Shown here piece after piece: positions 60,568 through 64,000 of a stretch of 64,000 bases of DNA. How positions within the stretch are numbered: the first letter of the stretch is position 1; each line of letters starts with the position of its first letter. A model generated the notes under the pieces. The model was not told the origin of the DNA. It searched no databases and saw nothing but the letters and a program-made list of their open reading frames with translations. The position numbers and the translations under genes were made by a program. This stretch comes from Litchfieldella qijiaojingensis (lineage in GTDB: Bacteria > Pseudomonadota > Gammaproteobacteria > Pseudomonadales > Halomonadaceae), in contig NZ_BMXS01000005.1 of the NCBI RefSeq assembly GCF_014651875.1, forward strand, positions 62,001-126,000. The letters run 5' to 3'.

Positions 60568-61896
60568 ATGATCGAGATACCCGCAACGCCACCGCAATCC
60601 GCCGACGACCTGGCAGCGATGCTCGTCGATGCCCGCGAGCGCAGTCTGTCACTGATGCGAGACATCCTGGAGGCACGCCGGCTGGGTCCCTGCCTGGCGA
60701 TCGTCAATCCGCCGCTGTGGGAGCTGGGCCACGTGGGCTATTTCCACGATCATTTCGCCCTGCGCGGCCTCTATGGCCTGCCCGACTACCAACTGGCGGA
60801 TGCCGACCGACTGTATGACTCCAGCAGCATCGCCCATGATGCGCGTTGGACGCTACCCTTGCCGTCCCTCGACGAAACCCTGGACTATCTGGCACGCGTG
60901 CAGCAGTCAATGCTCGAGCGCCTGCCCGATGGCAAGGCGAGCTCCGCCCAGAGCTACGTCTATCAGCTCACCAGCCTGCACGAGGACATGCACGGCGAAG
61001 CCTTTCTCTACACCCGCCAGACGCTGGGCGACCCGCCACCGACACTCGGCCCTGTGCCCCCGCTAGCCGAGCCTGCCGGCCCCCTGAGCGGCGATGTCGC
61101 TGTACCCGGTGGCCGGCATCGGCTGGGTTCAACAGAGGACGAGGTGGCGTTCCGCTTCGATAACGAAAAGCCGCCCATGGAGGTCGAAGTGGCCCCCTTC
61201 TCCATCGCCCGCGCACCGGTGACCAATGCCGAGTTCGCCGCCTTCGTCGACGATCGCGGTTATGAGCGGCGCGAACTGTGGAGTGACGCTAGTTGGCGGT
61301 GGCGGGAAGGCCAGGACCTGCATGCCCCCGTCTACTGGCGCAAGGCGACCGACGGGAGCTGGGAGGAGCGCTACTTCGACCATTGGCGGTCGCTGCCGCC
61401 CCATCAACCGGTGGCGCATGTCAGTTGGTATGAAGCTGATGCCTGGTGTCGCTGGGCAGGGCGCCGCCTGCCCACGGAAGCCGAATGGGAAGTCGCCGCC
61501 AGCCGGGAGCCGAGCAGCGATGGCCGTTCCCTGGCACCAGGCAAGCGACGCTATCCATGGGGCACGACGCCATCGGATGCCACGCTCGCCAACTTGGACG
61601 GCTCGCGCCTGGACCGGGTCGACGTGGCGGCATTTCCCGCCGGTGACAGCGCCTTCGGCTGCCGACAGATGCTGGGCAACGTCTGGGAGTGGACGGCATC
61701 GCCCTTCGCCCCCTTCCCAGGGTTTCAGCCCGAGCTCTATCGCGATTACTCGGCTCCCTGGTTCCAGGAAGGGCGTTATGTGCTGCGTGGCGGTGCCTGG
61801 GCCACCCGAGGCCGGTTGATCCACAACGCCTATCGCAACTTCTTCACTCCCGAGCGCCAGGATATCCTCGCCGGTTTTCGTACCTGCGCACGGTGA
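60568..61896 (+). CDS. senA: Selenoneine synthase-like (SenA; EgtB homologue)
   Basis: A 442-residue iron enzyme with an N-terminal DinB-like domain and C-terminal FGE-sulfatase domain. Iron ligands are visible: ELGHVGYFHDHF near residue 50 and HEDMHGEAF near 138 (HxxxHxE). The FGE part has VAHVSWYEADAWCRWAGRRLPTEAEWE near 285 and GNVWEWTASPF near 370. The fold alone cannot tell SenA from EgtB; the linked senB and senC favour joining a selenosugar to hercynine, followed by C-Se bond cleavage, giving selenoneine. GAGGTCGGC precedes the ATG. Confidence 0.85.
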   Translation: MIEIPATPPQSADDLAAMLVDARERSLSLMRDILEARRLGPCLAIVNPPLWELGHVGYFHDHFALRGLYGLPDYQLADADRLYDSSSIAHDARWTLPLPSLDETLDYLARVQQSMLERLPDGKASSAQSYVYQLTSLHEDMHGEAFLYTRQTLGDPPPTLGPVPPLAEPAGPLSGDVAVPGGRHRLGSTEDEVAFRFDNEKPPMEVEVAPFSIARAPVTNAEFAAFVDDRGYERRELWSDASWRWREGQDLHAPVYWRKATDGSWEERYFDHWRSLPPHQPVAHVSWYEADAWCRWAGRRLPTEAEWEVAASREPSSDGRSLAPGKRRYPWGTTPSDATLANLDGSRLDRVDVAAFPAGDSAFGCRQMLGNVWEWTASPFAPFPGFQPELYRDYSAPWFQEGRYVLRGGAWATRGRLIHNAYRNFFTPERQDILAGFRTCAR

Positions 61897-61961
61897 AGGC
61901 GGCAAGGCCACACGATTTTCAGTACCCTAGGACGGTTAACGTCATTGGACAAGGAATCCTC

Positions 61962-62816
61962 ATGATCAGAGGTTTGATGCTCGCTCTCGCGGTGTTGCTG
62001 GCCCCCTCCCTGGCCAGCGCCGAAACCTTCGTGTTCACCGCCATTCCCGACGAGGATGAAACCCGCCTGCAGCAGCGTTTCCAGAAAGTCGCCGACTATC
62101 TCTCCGAAGAGCTCGAGGTGGACGTGCACTTCGTCCCAGTGAAGTCCTACGCCGCCGCCGTAACGGCGTTCCGCAACAACCAGGTACAATTGGCTTGGTT
62201 CGGCGGGTTCTCGGGGGTACAGGCCCGCGAACACGTGCCCGGCTCACGGGCCCTGGCCCAAGGCGTCGAGGATGCTGAATTCGTGACCTACTTCATCGCC
62301 CATGAAAGCACCGGCCTGAAAGCCGGAGAGGGCTTCAGCGATGCCATGCGAGGCATGACCTTCACCTTCGGCTCCAAGGGCTCGACCTCGGGTCGCCTGA
62401 TGCCTGAATACTACCTGCGGGAGCACTTCGGCGAACCGCCCGAGGACACGTTCTCGCGTGTCGGCTTCAGCGGCAACCACAGCCGCACCGCCTCGCTGGT
62501 CGCCTCCGGCGCCTACCAATTGGGAGCCCTGAACTATACCGTCTGGGAAAACGAGGTTGCCGCCGGCAATATCGACACCGACCAAGTGACTGTGGTCTGG
62601 GAGACGCCACAGTACCCCGACTATCAGTGGACCATCCGTGGCGATGTCGACGAGCGTTTCGGTGACGGCTTCGCCGACCGTGTCCAACAGGCCCTGCTCG
62701 ACATGAACGACCCCGAGCTGTTGGCCAGCTTTCCGCGCTCCGGCTTCATTCCGGCCAGTAACGAGGACTATGCCGTGATTCGCGAAGTCGGCCAGGAACT
62801 GGGGCTACTTGACTGA
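61962..62816 (+). CDS. PhnD-like ABC transporter substrate-binding protein, putative selenium oxyanion binder
   Basis: A 284-residue periplasmic protein with signal peptide MIRGLMLALAVLLAPSLASA. It belongs to the PhnD/phosphate-phosphonate-like group: FTAIPDEDETRLQQRF near residue 25, FVPVKSYAAAVTAFRNNQVQLAWFGGFSG near 60 and TFTFGSKGSTSGRLMPEYYL near 125. Genes of this kind recur beside selD-type genes and have been annotated as putative selenate transporters; that specificity is unproven. AAGGAATCCTC precedes the ATG at 61962, and the upstream extension reads through senA in another frame. Confidence 0.83.
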   Translation: MIRGLMLALAVLLAPSLASAETFVFTAIPDEDETRLQQRFQKVADYLSEELEVDVHFVPVKSYAAAVTAFRNNQVQLAWFGGFSGVQAREHVPGSRALAQGVEDAEFVTYFIAHESTGLKAGEGFSDAMRGMTFTFGSKGSTSGRLMPEYYLREHFGEPPEDTFSRVGFSGNHSRTASLVASGAYQLGALNYTVWENEVAAGNIDTDQVTVVWETPQYPDYQWTIRGDVDERFGDGFADRVQQALLDMNDPELLASFPRSGFIPASNEDYAVIREVGQELGLLD

Positions 62817-63469
62817 TGAACGCCTTGGCCCTGCGGGATGCCGTCGCCGAATACGGCACCATCCGTGTCCTCGGTCCACTCAGCCTGACGCTGGCCATCG
62901 GTGAGCATGTCGCGCTGGTGGGCAAGAGCGGTGCCGGCAAGTCGACGTTGTTGTCGGTGATGTTCGACCACTGGCGCGACCGGCATCCCGCGCTGATGCC
63001 CCAGGACTTGGGCCTGGTCCCCACCCTTTCGGTCTTCCATAACGTCTACATGGGAGGGTTGTCCCGTCGCCGTGGCTGGTACAACCTGGTGACCCTGGTT
63101 CGCCCCTTCGGACGCGATGTCCGGGTCATCCTGCCACTGCTGGAGCGCCTGGACATCGCCGACAAGTGCTGGACGCCCGTTGGCGAGCTATCCGGCGGGG
63201 AGCGTCAACGGGTGGCAGCCGCCCGGGCCATCCACCAAGGCGGCGATCTGCTGTTGGCCGACGAGCCGGTGTCGGCGCTCGACGGCCCGCTTGCCGAACA
63301 GCTCATGACGGCGCTGACCACGGCCTATCCCACAGCAGTGCTGGCCATGCACGATGTCGAACTGGCGCTGCGCTTCACCGACCGGGTGGTCGGCATCGCC
63401 GACGGCTGCATCGCGCTTGACGAACCCAGCCACCGGCTGACTGCCCAAGACCTGCTGCCACTGTATTGA
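62816..63469 (+). CDS. PhnC-like ABC transporter ATPase
   Basis: A 217-residue ATPase: Walker A GKSGAGKST near residue 36, signature LSGGERQRVAAARA near 123, Walker B LLLADEPVSALD near 142 and switch His AMHDVELALRF near 178. Its start shares a base with the stop of the binding protein gene (TGATG). It is slightly short for a PhnC but complete. Confidence 0.88.
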   Translation: MNALALRDAVAEYGTIRVLGPLSLTLAIGEHVALVGKSGAGKSTLLSVMFDHWRDRHPALMPQDLGLVPTLSVFHNVYMGGLSRRRGWYNLVTLVRPFGRDVRVILPLLERLDIADKCWTPVGELSGGERQRVAAARAIHQGGDLLLADEPVSALDGPLAEQLMTALTTAYPTAVLAMHDVELALRFTDRVVGIADGCIALDEPSHRLTAQDLLPLY

Positions 63470-63474
63470 ACGGG

Positions 63475-64000
63475 ATGTTTTCCATGTGGCAATCCGCAAC
63501 GGTTCGCACCAGCCTGGGCTTCATCGCCCTAGCCATCGTGTGCGCCTTCTTCGCCGATTTCCAGATCAGTACCCATGACCCCTGGCAGGAACTGGGACGG
63601 CTGATGATGGGGCTGGTGATACCCGACTTCCTGGCCGTGGACTTCCTGGGAGAAGCTCTGCTGCGAACGTTGGCCTTCGCCTTTGTCGGTGTGGGGCTAG
63701 GGGCCTTTGTGGGTTTGCTGTTGGCACTGGCCTTTCACAGTACCTGGGTACGTACTGGTTGCGCGTTCGTGCGAGCCATTCACGAACTGTTCTGGGCGCT
63801 GATCTTCTTGCAGTTCTTCGGCTTGCATCCGCTGACCGGCGTGTTGGCCATCGCCATTCCCTATGCCGGCATCTTCGCCAAGGTCTATGCCGAGATTTTC
63901 GACGAGACGGATCCCCAACCCTCCAGGGTGCTACCCCAGGGCAGTGGACGAGCTGCAGGGCTGGCCTTCACGCGACTTAGCCAGGCCTGGCCCCACCTGG
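63475..64000 (+). CDS. PhnE-like ABC transporter permease, partial at right edge
   Basis: Open from the ATG at 63475 (or 63484, which has GGGA at a better distance) to the end of the window, about 175 codons. Hydrophobic segments SLGFIALAIVCAFFA and RTLAFAFVGVGLGAFVGLLLALAF and the permease-like HELFWALIFLQFFGLHPLTGVLAIAIPYAGIFAKVYAEIF are typical of phosphonate/phosphite-type permeases. It completes a binding protein, ATPase, permease operon with the two genes upstream. Confidence 0.85.
   Translation, partial: MFSMWQSATVRTSLGFIALAIVCAFFADFQISTHDPWQELGRLMMGLVIPDFLAVDFLGEALLRTLAFAFVGVGLGAFVGLLLALAFHSTWVRTGCAFVRAIHELFWALIFLQFFGLHPLTGVLAIAIPYAGIFAKVYAEIFDETDPQPSRVLPQGSGRAAGLAFTRLSQAWPHL

Overview
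The window reads as one chromosomal stretch of a moderately halophilic gammaproteobacterium, most likely Halomonas or a close Halomonadaceae relative. This is inferred from the high-GC coding, the abundance of TRAP and ABC uptake systems for amino acids, carboxylates and quaternary amines, and the family types; no rRNA or other taxonomic marker is present. Gene density is high and no rRNA, tRNA or CRISPR array was seen.

Layout. 1-1.8 kb: an IS200/IS605-type element with an intact tnpB running off the left edge and a 5'-truncated tnpA, followed by an 87-residue-scale scar: the last 29 codons of an ABC permease gene. 1.8-6.6 kb: an acidic amino-acid type symporter behind a textbook sigma-54 promoter, with the enhancer-binding regulator and a sensor kinase that carries a periplasmic solute-binding domain. 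6.6-10.9 kb: a four-gene sugar or glycerol-phosphate type ABC importer. 11-17.5 kb: a GNAT-nitrilase fusion with an MtfA-like peptidase, a LysR gene, gamma-butyrobetaine dioxygenase with an orphan quaternary-amine binding protein, and a TVP38 membrane protein. 17.5-21.2 kb: a glycosyltransferase, a DmlR-like LysR and tartrate/D-malate dehydrogenase, then a wrbA remnant. 21.3-26.5 kb: a DUF1338 protein, astE and an arginine/ornithine-type ABC importer. 26.6-30.5 kb: cadR, corA and a cadmium/lead/zinc P-type ATPase with two CadR operators.

30.4-40.6 kb holds a catabolic cluster, almost all on the minus strand: a TRAP transporter, a LysR regulator, a glutamine-synthetase-like gamma-glutamyl ligase, an aldehyde dehydrogenase, an iron alcohol dehydrogenase and a class I amidotransferase, with a gamma-glutamylcyclotransferase-like gene diverging from the TRAP operon. 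Two nearly identical operator-like sequences (22 of 26 bases) precede the TRAP operon and the ligase gene. The set fits gamma-glutamyl-protected oxidation of an amino alcohol to an amino acid; the substrate is unknown.

40.6-49.4 kb: TraX, a PhoX phosphatase behind a Pho box, a LysR gene, and a VasX-like type VI secretion effector broken by three one-base frameshifts next to a putative membrane partner gene. 49.7-56.2 kb: purEK, a TRAP-TAXI operon, yaeQ and a small orphan HTH gene. 56.2-64 kb: egtD, a fused NDH-SelD (senC), senB and senA, followed by a PhnDCE-like ABC transporter running off the right edge. Together these look like a self-contained selenoneine pathway: histidine to hercynine, selenophosphate, selenosugar and selenoneine, with a likely selenium oxyanion importer.
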